Source: Myxococcaceae bacterium
GTDB lineage: Bacteria > Myxococcota > Myxococcia > Myxococcales > Myxococcaceae
DNA length: 64,000 nucleotides
NCBI GenBank assembly: GCA_016793095.1
Contig: JAEUJQ010000016.1
Span: forward strand, 1 to 64,000
Direction: 5' to 3'
Below are positions 37,489 through 46,013 of the stretch, piece after piece. Position 1 is the first letter of the stretch, and every line of letters begins with the position of its first letter. The notes beneath the pieces are model-generated. The model did no database searches. It was not told where the DNA came from and saw only the letters and a list, made by a program, of their open reading frames with translations. Both the position numbers and the translations under genes were made by a program.

Positions 37489-39753
37489 CTACAGCATGGC
37501 GGCGGGATCGACGTCGATGACGACCTTCACCGACGACGGCACCTCGGCGAGCGCGCGCTCGATGGCGTCGAGCGGCCCGGCGAGCGCGGCGTGCGTCGGG
37601 CCCTTCACGACGAGCTGCCAGCGCGTCTGGCCCTTGATGCGGGTGATGGGCGCCGGGGCGGGTCCCAGCAGACGCACGCCGTGCGAGGGCGGCGGCATGG
37701 CGCGGCGGGCGGCCTCGGCGAGGTGCCGGGCGGCGCGGGCGCAGCGCTCGGCGTCGGTGGCCTCGAGCCGGATCGCCGCCAGGCGGGCCGTCGGCGGCCA
37801 TTGGAGCAGCCGGCGGCGCTCGAGCTCGCGCGCCGAGAAGCCCTCGAAGTCGTTCTGCAGCATCGCCGCGATGGGCAGCGCCTCGGGGTTGTACGTCTGC
37901 ACCAGCACCCGGCCCGCGTCAGCGCCGCGGCCTGCGCGGCCAGCGACCTGCGTCAACAGGTGGAAGGTGCGCTCGGCGGCGCGGAAGTCGGGCAGCGACA
38001 GGGCCGTGTCAGCGAGCACCACCGCCACCAGCGTGACGCCGGGGAAGTCGTGGCCCTTGGCCACCATCTGCGTGCCGATGAGCACGTCGAGCTCGCGCCG
38101 GGCGAAGCTCGACAGAAGATCGGTGAGGCGCTCGTTGGTCGTCACCGCGTCGCGATCGAGCCGGCCCACGCGCGCCGCGGGAAACGCCTCGGCCACCTCG
38201 GCCTCGATGCGCTCGGTGCCGACGCCGAGCTGGAGCAGCGGCCCGCCACACTCGGGACAGCCCCTGGGCAGCGGGTGCGCGCGCCCACAGTAGTTGCACT
38301 GAACCCGGTTGCTGGCGCGGTAGAACGTGAGGCACACGTCGCACTCGGTGCACTTCAGGTTCTGGCCGCAGACCTCACAGGTGAGGAAGGTCGCGTGGCC
38401 GCGCCGGTTGAGGAAGAGGATGACCTGCTGTCCCTTCTCGAGCGTCTCGCCGATGGCCTGCCGCAGCGTGGGAGAGAGGACGGGCGGCTCGGTGTCCCGG
38501 GTCTCCTCGGTGCGTGGTCGCTCGACGCGCAGATCGACCAGGTGCAGCGCGGGCATCGGTCGATCGTCCACCCGGCGGGTGAGGCGGAGCAGGCGATAGC
38601 GGCCCTTCCGCGCGTTCTCGAGCGTCTCGAGCGACGGGGTCGCGCTGCCCAGCACCACCAGGCACCCCCGCTGGCGGGCGCGCATCACGGCGAGATCGCG
38701 CGCGTGGTAGCGCAGCTTGTCGTCCTGCTTGAACGAGGGGTCGTGCTCCTCGTCCACCACGATGACGCTCAGGTCGGCCACCGGCGCCCACACCGCCGAG
38801 CGCACGCCGACCGCGACCTTCACCTCACCGCGACGGAGCTGCTGCCACGCGCGGAGCCGCTCGGTGTCGGTGAGGGCCGAGTGCAGCACGGCCACCCTGG
38901 GCCCGAAGCGGCTGCGGAAGCGCCCGACGAGCTGGGGCGTGAGCGCGATCTCGGGCACGAGGACGAGGGCGCCGCGGCCAGCCTCGAGCGCGCGCTCGAC
39001 GATCCGCAGGTACACCTCGGTCTTCCCGCTGCCGGTGACGCCCTGGAGCAGCACCGGCGCGAAGCCGCCCGCGTCGAGCAGCGCCTCGAGCTCGCGGACC
39101 GCGGTGGCCTGCTCATCGGTGAGCTTCGCCGGACGCGCGGCGCCCATGCCCTCGACGACCCCCTTCACGAGCGCCCGGGTCTCGAGGCGCACGAGGTTCT
39201 TCTTCACCAGCGCGCGCAGGTGCTCCCGCGCGCCCGGAATGGCGTGCGCCACCTCATCGACGTTCGCCCGGCCCCCGACCGCGAGCAGGTACGACAGCGC
39301 GGCCTGCTGAGCCGGAGCGCGCCGCAGCGTCGAAGGGTCAGCGCCCTCCAGCGCGACCGCGACGTGCAGCACCTCGGGCTTCACCTCGCGCTCTGCCTGA
39401 GGCCGTGAGAGGCCGGGCGGCAGGGTCGCGCGCAGCACCTCGCCCAGCGGGTAGCGGTAGTGGTGGGCGGCGAAGCGGCAGAGCTCGACGACGTCGCTGG
39501 TGAGGGCCGGCGTCGCCTCGAGCACCTCGGTGAGGGGCTTCACCTTCGCGCGCACGTCGTCCGCGGGCGTGGGCGCGGGCCCGAGGTAGAAGCCGAGGAT
39601 GGTGGAGCGCCCGAAGGGGATCTTCACCCGCACCCCGGGCACGAGCGTCGGCGCGAGCCGCGCGGGCACCAGGTAGGTGAACTCGCCGCGAACCGGACGG
39701 CCCACGGCGACGGCCGCGAACGTCTCGTCGTGCTCGAACAGAGACGCCGTCAC
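37489..39753 (-). CDS. priA: Primosomal protein N' (replication restart helicase PriA)
   Basis: 754 residues. It reloads the replisome at stalled forks. Visible are Walker A GVTGSGKTEVYL (about residue 222), DEEHDPSFKQ (DEEH box), and a full zinc-binding insert with Cys pairs (CEVCGQNLKCTECDVC ... CNYCGRAHPLPRGCPECGG). The helicase C-terminal motifs (GTQMVAKGHDFPGVTLV, QVAGRAGRG) follow. Starts with GTG six bases after the exported protein gene upstream, so the two are co-transcribed. Length matches the family (about 730-800). Confidence 0.95.
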   Translation of the reverse strand: MTASLFEHDETFAAVAVGRPVRGEFTYLVPARLAPTLVPGVRVKIPFGRSTILGFYLGPAPTPADDVRAKVKPLTEVLEATPALTSDVVELCRFAAHHYRYPLGEVLRATLPPGLSRPQAEREVKPEVLHVAVALEGADPSTLRRAPAQQAALSYLLAVGGRANVDEVAHAIPGAREHLRALVKKNLVRLETRALVKGVVEGMGAARPAKLTDEQATAVRELEALLDAGGFAPVLLQGVTGSGKTEVYLRIVERALEAGRGALVLVPEIALTPQLVGRFRSRFGPRVAVLHSALTDTERLRAWQQLRRGEVKVAVGVRSAVWAPVADLSVIVVDEEHDPSFKQDDKLRYHARDLAVMRARQRGCLVVLGSATPSLETLENARKGRYRLLRLTRRVDDRPMPALHLVDLRVERPRTEETRDTEPPVLSPTLRQAIGETLEKGQQVILFLNRRGHATFLTCEVCGQNLKCTECDVCLTFYRASNRVQCNYCGRAHPLPRGCPECGGPLLQLGVGTERIEAEVAEAFPAARVGRLDRDAVTTNERLTDLLSSFARRELDVLIGTQMVAKGHDFPGVTLVAVVLADTALSLPDFRAAERTFHLLTQVAGRAGRGADAGRVLVQTYNPEALPIAAMLQNDFEGFSARELERRRLLQWPPTARLAAIRLEATDAERCARAARHLAEAARRAMPPPSHGVRLLGPAPAPITRIKGQTRWQLVVKGPTHAALAGPLDAIERALAEVPSSVKVVIDVDPAAML

Positions 39754-39759
39754 GACGGC

Positions 39760-40503
39760 TCAGAACTTCGTCTTCTCGAGATCAGCGCGGGTGTCGGCGG
39801 TCAGCGCGGTGAGGCGCAGGTGCAGCTCCTGGCCCTTGTAGACCTCGACGACGCGGGGCAGCCAGTCGGCCACCGAGGCCGAGCTGTAGTCGATGAAGCG
39901 CACGTCCCATGCGCCGCGCTCGTCGGTGAAGCGGATCCGCGCCGGCAGGAAGCGATCGGGCGGCGTCCGGTCGCGGTACACCCAGTACTGCGGAGCGTCG
40001 GGCTGCTGCCGATCGCCGATGGCGAAGGTGAGCTGCCCGAGGAAGCGGGCGTGCGAGACGAGCTTCGTGTCCACCTTGAGGGCGGTGAGGTGCCTGTCGA
40101 GGCTGGCGCGCGTCTCGCCTTCACCGGCGCTCTTGAGCGCGAAGAGGGCGCAGAGCTGCTCGAGGGCGACCTGCGCCGCCGCGAGCTCGGGCCCCTCGGT
40201 GCGTTTCTTCCCGTTCGACGAGGCGACCGTGAGCGTCTTGTTCGACTCGAGGCTCGAGAGGTCGAGGCGGCAGCGGCCGGGGTACTTGATCGCCAGCGCT
40301 GACGTGAGCGGCAGGTCGCCAGCCACCCACGTCGAGCCCAGGGTGGAGGCCACCTCGCGCGCGATCGCCGGCGCCACCGCCGCGGTGCCGTCCACCTTCA
40401 GCGTCGTGAGCGTCAGGTCGTCGCGCGTGCCCGCGTACCGGCGGAGGATCGAGTACGTCGGCATCACATAGGCGAGGGCGAGCGCTGCGACGAGGAGACG
40501 CAT
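39760..40503 (-). CDS. Exported hypothetical protein upstream of priA
   Basis: 247 residues. The N-terminus MRLLVAALALAYVMP looks like a signal peptide or an N-terminal anchor. The rest is a mixed alpha/beta domain with many Leu/Val strands (LTTLKVDGTAAVAPAIAREVASTLGS, DLSSLESNKTLTVASSN, PQYWVYRDRTPPDRFLPARIRFTDERGAWDVRFIDY). No known motif. It is coupled to priA (six-base gap), but a functional link is not obvious. No family recognised. Confidence 0.75.
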   Translation of the reverse strand: MRLLVAALALAYVMPTYSILRRYAGTRDDLTLTTLKVDGTAAVAPAIAREVASTLGSTWVAGDLPLTSALAIKYPGRCRLDLSSLESNKTLTVASSNGKKRTEGPELAAAQVALEQLCALFALKSAGEGETRASLDRHLTALKVDTKLVSHARFLGQLTFAIGDRQQPDAPQYWVYRDRTPPDRFLPARIRFTDERGAWDVRFIDYSSASVADWLPRVVEVYKGQELHLRLTALTADTRADLEKTKF

Positions 40504-40581
40504 GACCGGGGCTTCATACCCCGCCGTGAGCCGGGATCGAGCGCCGCCTTCGTCCCACCCGGTCACTCAAAGGGGCGGAAA

Positions 40582-40610
40582 TTCGACGCGATCGGCCGTC
40601 GTTGTACAAC
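40582..40610 (+). promoter_or_regulatory. Candidate promoter close to the ATG at 40622
   Basis: TTCGAC (40582-40587) and TACAAC (40605-40610) are spaced by 17 bases. The -10 overlaps a perfect 10-base palindrome GTTGTACAAC (40601-40610). Transcription would start around 40617, leaving only about five leader bases before the ATG, and no Shine-Dalgarno sequence precedes that ATG, so a near-leaderless mRNA is possible. Confidence 0.35.
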
Positions 40611-40621
40611 CTGCTCCAGCC

Positions 40622-41494
40622 ATGTCGCGCGTGCTCGTCCTCCTGCTCTGCCTGAGCGCCCCCGGCGCGTTCGCCCAGGACGGCGAGCAGGTGCCCGCTC
40701 CCACGCCGCCGCCGCCGGGGCCGGATCTGCGCGACCTGATGCACTCGCGGAACCTCGCGATGGGCGGCGCTTACATGTCCATGGGCTACGGCGCCGAGAC
40801 CCTCGGTGGAAACCCGGCGGCCCTCTCGGCCTTCAAGCGCTACCAGATCGAGGCCTCAGGCTCGTGGGACATCCCCAACGGCATGGGCTTCGGCACGCTG
40901 GCCCTCGCCGACTCCACCAACCAGTTCGCGGGCGGCATCAGCTACCACTTCGCCACCTTCGGCGGCCTCGGGCGCCGCTGGGCTCACGTCACCACGCTCG
41001 CGCTCTCGTACGCGATCGCGGACTGGATCCACCTCGGCGTGTCCGGGCGCCACCACGTCATCGTCGGGGCGTCGAACACGAACTCCATCACCATGAACGC
41101 GGGGCTGTTGATCAAGCCCGTGCAGTGGCTCTCGCTGGGCGTGTCGGGCCACAACCTCATCTACAACTTCAACCGCGACATCACGCGCTACTTCGTCGCC
41201 TCCGCGAGCGCGCTCATCCTCGGGCAGCTCACGCCGTGCTTCGACCTGCGCGCCGACTTCAACCAGCCCACGCCGCGCTTCGCCTACCACGGTGGCCTCG
41301 AGTGGCTCATCGCGATGACGGTGCCGGTGCGCGTGGGTTACCAGTACGACGGCATCATGAACCACCACTACGTCTCGGGCGGGGTCGGCTGGTTCATGGA
41401 GGGCAGCGGCGTCGACTTCGCCTACCGGCACGAGATCGGCGGCGCGAACGGCCGGCTCGTCTCGCTGACCATCAAGCTGCAGCTCGGGCAGTGA
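40622..41494 (+). CDS. Outer-membrane beta-barrel protein (PorV/FadL-like)
   Basis: 290 residues. A signal peptide (MSRVLVLLLCLSAPGAFA) is cleaved before QDGEQ. After a Pro-rich linker the motif RNLAMGGAYMSMGYGAETLGGNPAALS is the typical N-terminal plug-like start of PorV/FadL-type barrel proteins. Repeated amphipathic strands with aromatic girdles follow (e.g. FGTLALADSTNQFAGGISYHFATFGG, LSLGVSGHNLIYNFN, GVDFAYRHEIGGANGRLVSLTIKLQLGQ), and the last strand ends as barrels do. Probably a channel or a secretion accessory. Followed one base later by the reductase gene. Confidence 0.78.
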   Translation: MSRVLVLLLCLSAPGAFAQDGEQVPAPTPPPPGPDLRDLMHSRNLAMGGAYMSMGYGAETLGGNPAALSAFKRYQIEASGSWDIPNGMGFGTLALADSTNQFAGGISYHFATFGGLGRRWAHVTTLALSYAIADWIHLGVSGRHHVIVGASNTNSITMNAGLLIKPVQWLSLGVSGHNLIYNFNRDITRYFVASASALILGQLTPCFDLRADFNQPTPRFAYHGGLEWLIAMTVPVRVGYQYDGIMNHHYVSGGVGWFMEGSGVDFAYRHEIGGANGRLVSLTIKLQLGQ

Positions 41495-41495
41495 C

Positions 41496-42440
41496 GTGAA
41501 GGCCCTCGTCGTCGGAGCCGGCGCCGTCGGCCAGGTCTTCGCGCTGCACCTGAGCCGCGCGGGCGCTGAGGTGACGTTCGCGGTCCGAAGCCCCGAGAAG
41601 GTCCGCTCGCCGACGACGGTCACCCGCCTGGGCGCCTTCGGGAGCCGCACCGCGTCCGAGGTCGCGGCCTCGGCCATCGTGAGCTCGCTCGAGGGACGCA
41701 GCTTCGAGCTCGTCGTCGTCACGGTGCCGTCCGACGCGCTGGCCACGCCGTGGCTGGCCTCGATCCTCTCGGGGGTGGGCGACGCGATCGTCGTGGGCCT
41801 GCAGCCCGGCCTCGAGGACCGGGAGCGGCTGCTCGGCGCCGGGGCGAAGGAGGGCCGGCTGGTGCGAGGGCTCATCAGCCTGGTGAGCTTCGCGACCCCG
41901 CTGTCGAAGGACGACCCGCTGCAGACGCCCGGGTATGCGTACTGGTTTCCTCCGCTCTCGCCGTTCGCTTTCGACGGCCCGCCCGCGCTGGTCGAGACCG
42001 TGGTGCAGACCCTCGAGCGAGGCGGCATGCCCGCCGTGCACCGCAAGGGCCTCGAGCACGAGGTCATCTTCTTCACCGCCGCGCTGCTGGTGACCGTCCG
42101 CGCGCTCGAGCGGCACCGCTGGTCGCTCGACGCCCTCGCGGCCGATCCATCGCTGTCGGTGAAGGCGAGCGAGCAGGCGCTCGCGGTGACCGCCCGCCGC
42201 CTGGCGCGCCCGGTGCCTGCGCTGCCCTCGCTCACCACCCGTCCCTGGGTGCTCTCCATCGGCGCGCGGCTCGCCCCGCTCGTGGTGCCCTTCGACTTCG
42301 AGACCTACGCGAAGGTGCACTTCACGAAGGTGGCCCCGCAGTCACGGCTGCTCCTCGGCGAGCTGGTGAAGGAGGGGAAGGACTTCGAGCTGCCGGTCGA
42401 CGCCCTCGAGACGCTGCTCTCCGGGGTCGCGGCTGGGTAG
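41496..42440 (+). CDS. Ketopantoate reductase-like (ApbA/PanE) oxidoreductase
   Basis: 314 residues from the GTG at 41496, one base after the previous stop. The N-terminal Rossmann motif is GAGAVG (residues 7-12), and the family DALATPWL and GLQPGLED turns follow. Real PanE uses a Lys in ...NK(L/A)...N; here the C-terminal helical domain carries HRKGLEHEVIFFTAALL, so the substrate may differ from ketopantoate. NADPH-dependent. Overlaps nothing; the lipoprotein gene starts 13 bases on. Confidence 0.75.
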   Translation: MKALVVGAGAVGQVFALHLSRAGAEVTFAVRSPEKVRSPTTVTRLGAFGSRTASEVAASAIVSSLEGRSFELVVVTVPSDALATPWLASILSGVGDAIVVGLQPGLEDRERLLGAGAKEGRLVRGLISLVSFATPLSKDDPLQTPGYAYWFPPLSPFAFDGPPALVETVVQTLERGGMPAVHRKGLEHEVIFFTAALLVTVRALERHRWSLDALAADPSLSVKASEQALAVTARRLARPVPALPSLTTRPWVLSIGARLAPLVVPFDFETYAKVHFTKVAPQSRLLLGELVKEGKDFELPVDALETLLSGVAAG

Positions 42441-42453
42441 GCTGGGAGGCTCC

Positions 42454-43731
42454 ATGACCCGCGTGCTCGGCTGGACCACCCTCCTCGGCCTGTTCTTCTT
42501 CGCGATCTCCACCGGCGGCTGTGGCCGCAACGCCGTTCCGTGTGGCCCTTCGAGCTGCACGGGCTGCTGTGACAGCGCGGGCCAGTGTCAGTCGCTGCCG
42601 TCGGTGTCGGCGTGCGGCAGCAGCGGCGCGGCCTGCGTCCAGTGCGGGGCCGGGCAGACCTGCAGCTTCGGCAGCTGCTCCGGGCCGTTCGGCACAGGCG
42701 GCGGCGTGTCGGGGAGCGGCGGGGGCAGCAGCGGTGGGAGCGGCGGGGCCGGCGGAGCAGCCGGTGGTGCGGTGGGCGGAGGGGCGGCCGGCGGGGCCTT
42801 CGCAGGAGGGACTGGCGGCGGGGCCTCGGGCGGCGACGTGGCGGACGGCGGCGTCTTCGGGGGAGGCTTCGCGACCGCGGGAGGCACGGCTGGGGCGACG
42901 CCCGCCGACGTCATGTTCCTCGTCGACATGTCGGGCTCGATGAACGTCCCGATGAACCCCGCCGAGCCGACGTGCGGCTCGTGCAGCGGGAGCATGTGCC
43001 CGGCCACCTGCCCGACGCGCATCTCGACCCTTCGCGAGGCGCTCGGGGCCTTCGTGCAGGCCAACTCGACGGCCGCGCGCTACGGGCTCACGACGTTCCC
43101 CGCGAACAACCCAGCCTTCAACCCCACCGGCTGCGCGCCGGCTGACGCCCAGCTCGTGGCGATGCTGGCGCCCACGACCCCCGACTCCATGGGGACGCTC
43201 AACTCCCAGGCGAACGCGGTGCGCATGGCGGTGACCGGGCTCGGCTCGACGACGCCCGCCACTGGTGGAACACCGACCGCCGACAGCCTGGGCTTCGTCC
43301 GCTCCGTGCCCGCGCTCGCCTCGTCGTCCGGCCGCCCGCGCGGCGTCATTCTCGTCACCGACGGGCTGCCCAACTGCAACCCCGGCAACCCGCTGTCGTG
43401 CTCGAGCATGCCGCCGCCGCCGGCCGACCTCTGCACGATCGGCAACAGCTGCGTGGGTCCGTACTGTCGCGCCGGGTACCTCGATCAGGTGGCGACGGTG
43501 CAGGCCGTGACTGCGCTCCGCCTCGCGGGCGTACGGGTGGCCGTCATCGTGCTGACCGACGCGCTCCCTTCGCAGATCGTCTCGGTGATGAACGCGATGG
43601 CCGATGAGGGCGGCGCCACCGCGTGCCCGGTGACGAGCCCCGGCTGCACCCAGCGCTTCTTCGCGACGAACTCCAGAGCGCTGCTGGCGACGGCGCTCAG
43701 CGCGGCGCTCCAACGGGTGTCGGCGCCCTGA
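42454..43731 (+). CDS. VWA-domain lipoprotein with Cys-rich head and Gly-rich stalk
   Basis: 425 residues. The leader MTRVLGWTTLLGLFFFAISTGGC has a lipobox Cys at residue 23. A Cys-rich head (CGPSSCTGCCDSAGQCQS... VQCGAGQTCSFGSC) is followed by a Gly/Ala/Ser-rich stalk (about residues 77-150, GGGVSGSGGGSSGG-type). A VWA domain then begins with MIDAS DMSGS near residue 158 and has the TDG loop (VILVTDGLPNC) near 308. Extra Cys (e.g. CGSCSGSMCPATC) decorate loops. Likely a surface adhesin-like protein, sharing the head-stalk-domain plan with other lipoproteins in the window. Confidence 0.85.
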   Translation: MTRVLGWTTLLGLFFFAISTGGCGRNAVPCGPSSCTGCCDSAGQCQSLPSVSACGSSGAACVQCGAGQTCSFGSCSGPFGTGGGVSGSGGGSSGGSGGAGGAAGGAVGGGAAGGAFAGGTGGGASGGDVADGGVFGGGFATAGGTAGATPADVMFLVDMSGSMNVPMNPAEPTCGSCSGSMCPATCPTRISTLREALGAFVQANSTAARYGLTTFPANNPAFNPTGCAPADAQLVAMLAPTTPDSMGTLNSQANAVRMAVTGLGSTTPATGGTPTADSLGFVRSVPALASSSGRPRGVILVTDGLPNCNPGNPLSCSSMPPPPADLCTIGNSCVGPYCRAGYLDQVATVQAVTALRLAGVRVAVIVLTDALPSQIVSVMNAMADEGGATACPVTSPGCTQRFFATNSRALLATALSAALQRVSAP

Positions 43732-43735
43732 CCCG

Positions 43736-43993
43736 TCAGCGGCAGGCGCTGCGGGCGGTGCAGATGGTGCCGTTACACGTCTCGCCCGACAGACAGCCCG
43801 CGTCGGTGCCGCTGCCGCAGCTCGTCTTGCACGTGTACTCGCAGGTCTTCTGCGCGTTGCAGCCCCACTCGCCGGGACAGCGGATGGGGGCGTTCAGGGC
43901 CGGGCAGTCACACGTCGCCTGGCACGGGCCTCCGAGGGTCGCGTTGCAGCCCCACAGCATCAACGAGAGTGCAGCCAGGGTGAGGGTGCGCAT
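43736..43993 (-). CDS. Small Cys-rich lipoprotein
   Basis: 85 residues from the ATG at 43993. The leader MRTLTLAALSLMLWGC ends at a lipobox Cys (residue 16). The short mature part has twelve more Cys in patterns CQATCDC, CPGEWGCNAQKTCEYTCKTSC, CLSGETCNGTIC, suggesting a compact disulfide-bonded knot, like the Cys-rich heads of the neighbouring stalk lipoproteins but without a stalk. Converges with the VWA lipoprotein, four bases apart. Confidence 0.75.
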   Translation of the reverse strand: MRTLTLAALSLMLWGCNATLGGPCQATCDCPALNAPIRCPGEWGCNAQKTCEYTCKTSCGSGTDAGCLSGETCNGTICTARSACR

Positions 43994-44134
43994 GGCCGGA
44001 ACGTAGCCGGTCACGAAGTCCCCCGATTCCCTGCGAGAAGCCAGGCTGACGCCGCACGTCATTCGCCGTGCTCCCACACTTGACGACACTGTGGGTTGGG
44101 AGCATGGGGCACCCGGATTCACGGGAGCCCGGCC

Positions 44135-45223
44135 ATGACTCTTCGCGCACTGTTCGCTTCGCTCGTTTCGGTGGTGGTCGTCGCTTGCGGTCCAGATGCC
44201 CAGCTGCTGGTGGACGCGCAGGACGTGGACACCGACGAGGCGGTCGCGACCGCTGAGAACGAGCTCACCAGCTCGAGCCGCGTGTCCGTGTGGTTCCCCA
44301 GCGCGACCGGCAACACCTGGACCTACGAGGCGTCGACGGGCTCGCGGACCATTCGCCTCGCCAACGTCGGAGACGGCATGGCCGAGGTCTTCGGCCTCAG
44401 CACGAGCAGCACCTGGGTTGGCGTGAGCTCGTCGTCCGGCAACACCCTCATGCGGTGGGACGAGGGAGCCGGCACGTGGACCTCGTGGCTCCGCTTTGGC
44501 TTCGCCTCGACGCCGTGGAGTGTCGGCACGGCCCCCTGCACCGGCGCGAAGTACCGTCGCAGCGCCACGGGCACCACCACCAACACCCCGGCGGGCGCCT
44601 TCGCCGATACCCGCACCATCGCCATCGAGCAGATCCCCAGCAAGACGGCGCTCTGCGCTCCGCCCGCGTTCAGCGAGCTCACCTTCGCGGCGAACGTCGG
44701 GCTCGTCGCCTTCAAGACGGGGCGTGGCGAGCGCTTCGTCCTCAAGAGCGCGACGGTCGGCGGCAAGCCGCTGCCCGCGGGTGGCAACACCGTCTCCGCG
44801 AGCCTCACCCTCGACAAGGCCGCGTACGTCAGCACGCCCAACACCATCCGCTGCATCACCACGCCCTGCCCGTCGAATGAGCAGACGGCCGTCGCGAAGG
44901 CCACCTTCACCGTCACCAACGGGAGCGGCGCTTCGCAGACGTGGAGCTTCCGCACCGGCTGCCAGTTCGACCTCGAGCTCGTCGCGGCGAGCGGGCTGGT
45001 GGTGAAGCGCCTCTCCGACGAGCGTGCGTGCACCATGGCCCTCACCTCGGTGACGCTCGCGCCCGGCCAGAGCCGTACGTGGAGCGCTGACGTGGTGCTG
45101 AGCGACCGCGACGGCCTGCAGCTCGACGGCAGCTACACCGCCCGCGCCCGCCTCATCCCCTCGTCGAACGTCAGCGGCGCCCCCACGGCCTCGCGTTCGT
45201 TCTCCGTTCGCATCGCGCAGTGA
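44135..45223 (+). CDS. Lipoprotein with BsuPI-like domain
   Basis: 362 residues from the ATG at 44135, with GGGAG at about seven bases upstream. The leader MTLRALFASLVSVVVVAC has lipobox Cys18, then a short acidic linker. The middle part is a beta-sandwich-like domain (TWTYEASTGSRTIRLANVGDG, FVLKSATVGG). The C-terminal 110 residues fit the BsuPI/proteinase-inhibitor-like domain (ATFTVTNGSGASQTWSFRTGCQFDLELV ... LAPGQSRTWSADVVLSDRDG), with two Cys (TGCQ, ERAC) that may pair. Function unknown. Precedes the methyltransferase gene by nine bases. Confidence 0.78.
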   Translation: MTLRALFASLVSVVVVACGPDAQLLVDAQDVDTDEAVATAENELTSSSRVSVWFPSATGNTWTYEASTGSRTIRLANVGDGMAEVFGLSTSSTWVGVSSSSGNTLMRWDEGAGTWTSWLRFGFASTPWSVGTAPCTGAKYRRSATGTTTNTPAGAFADTRTIAIEQIPSKTALCAPPAFSELTFAANVGLVAFKTGRGERFVLKSATVGGKPLPAGGNTVSASLTLDKAAYVSTPNTIRCITTPCPSNEQTAVAKATFTVTNGSGASQTWSFRTGCQFDLELVAASGLVVKRLSDERACTMALTSVTLAPGQSRTWSADVVLSDRDGLQLDGSYTARARLIPSSNVSGAPTASRSFSVRIAQ

Positions 45224-45232
45224 GCGAAGCGC

Positions 45233-45982
45233 GTGCGCGCCCGCACGCGGCCAGGTCGGCTCCACGCCTTCGACGGCTGGCTCGCCCTCGAGGAGCGTGC
45301 GCTGCTGTCAGCGCCCGGCTTGCTCGTCGACCTCGGCTTTGGTGCGTCGGCCATCACGACCTTCGAGCTCTCTCAGGCGTTTCCAGCCCACCAGGTGCTG
45401 GGGCTCGAGCTCGACGCCGCGCGGGTCGAGGCGGCGAGGCGTGAGTTCCCCCAGCTCGACGTCCGCGTCGGCAGTCTCGACTCGTCGTCACCGACAGCCG
45501 CCCTCGTGGTGCGCATCGCCAACGTCGCGCGCGGGATGACGAAGCCCCGCGCTGCCGAGCTGCACACCCACGCGGCCCGATGGCTCGTCGAGGGGGGCGT
45601 GTGCCTCGAAGGGAGCACCGACGTGGAAGGACACGTCTCGTCGTTCTGGGTGCTGCGCAAACGTGGCGGTGAGGTGGTGCGCGAGGCGCTCGTGTTCCAG
45701 ACCGACTTCGCGCGCGGCTTCTCGCCGTGGCTCTTTCGTGACGTACTCCCTCGTGCGCTGCGGCGTGACGTGCGGCCCGGAACGGCCATCGGCACGCTCC
45801 TCGAGCAGTGGGCGGACGCGTGGCAGCTCGTGCGCGGTGCTGAGCCCGAGCCCTCGTTCCGCGCCTCGCTCGAGCGCCTCTCGCTGGTCCGGGCAGATGT
45901 GTCGCCGCGGCTGGCCTCTGGTGGGTACTGCGTCTGGCTCACCCCGCCCAGCGAGCCCGGGGCGTTCACATCGGAGTCGTGA
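45233..45982 (+). CDS. Class I SAM-dependent methyltransferase-like protein
   Basis: 249 residues, GTG start nine bases after the BsuPI-like lipoprotein gene. Motif I is VDLGFGASAITTFELS (residues about 32-47), followed by LGLELDAARVEAARREF, the acidic strand-2 end that holds the SAM ribose. There is no signal peptide, so it is cytoplasmic. The substrate is unknown. A Trp/Leu-rich C-terminal half (SFWVLRKRGGEVVREALVFQTDFARGFSPWLFRDVLPRALR) may bind the substrate. Confidence 0.8.
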   Translation: MRARTRPGRLHAFDGWLALEERALLSAPGLLVDLGFGASAITTFELSQAFPAHQVLGLELDAARVEAARREFPQLDVRVGSLDSSSPTAALVVRIANVARGMTKPRAAELHTHAARWLVEGGVCLEGSTDVEGHVSSFWVLRKRGGEVVREALVFQTDFARGFSPWLFRDVLPRALRRDVRPGTAIGTLLEQWADAWQLVRGAEPEPSFRASLERLSLVRADVSPRLASGGYCVWLTPPSEPGAFTSES

Positions 45983-46013
45983 AATCTCCTCGCAGTCGGC
46001 GTAGGTCTCGCCC

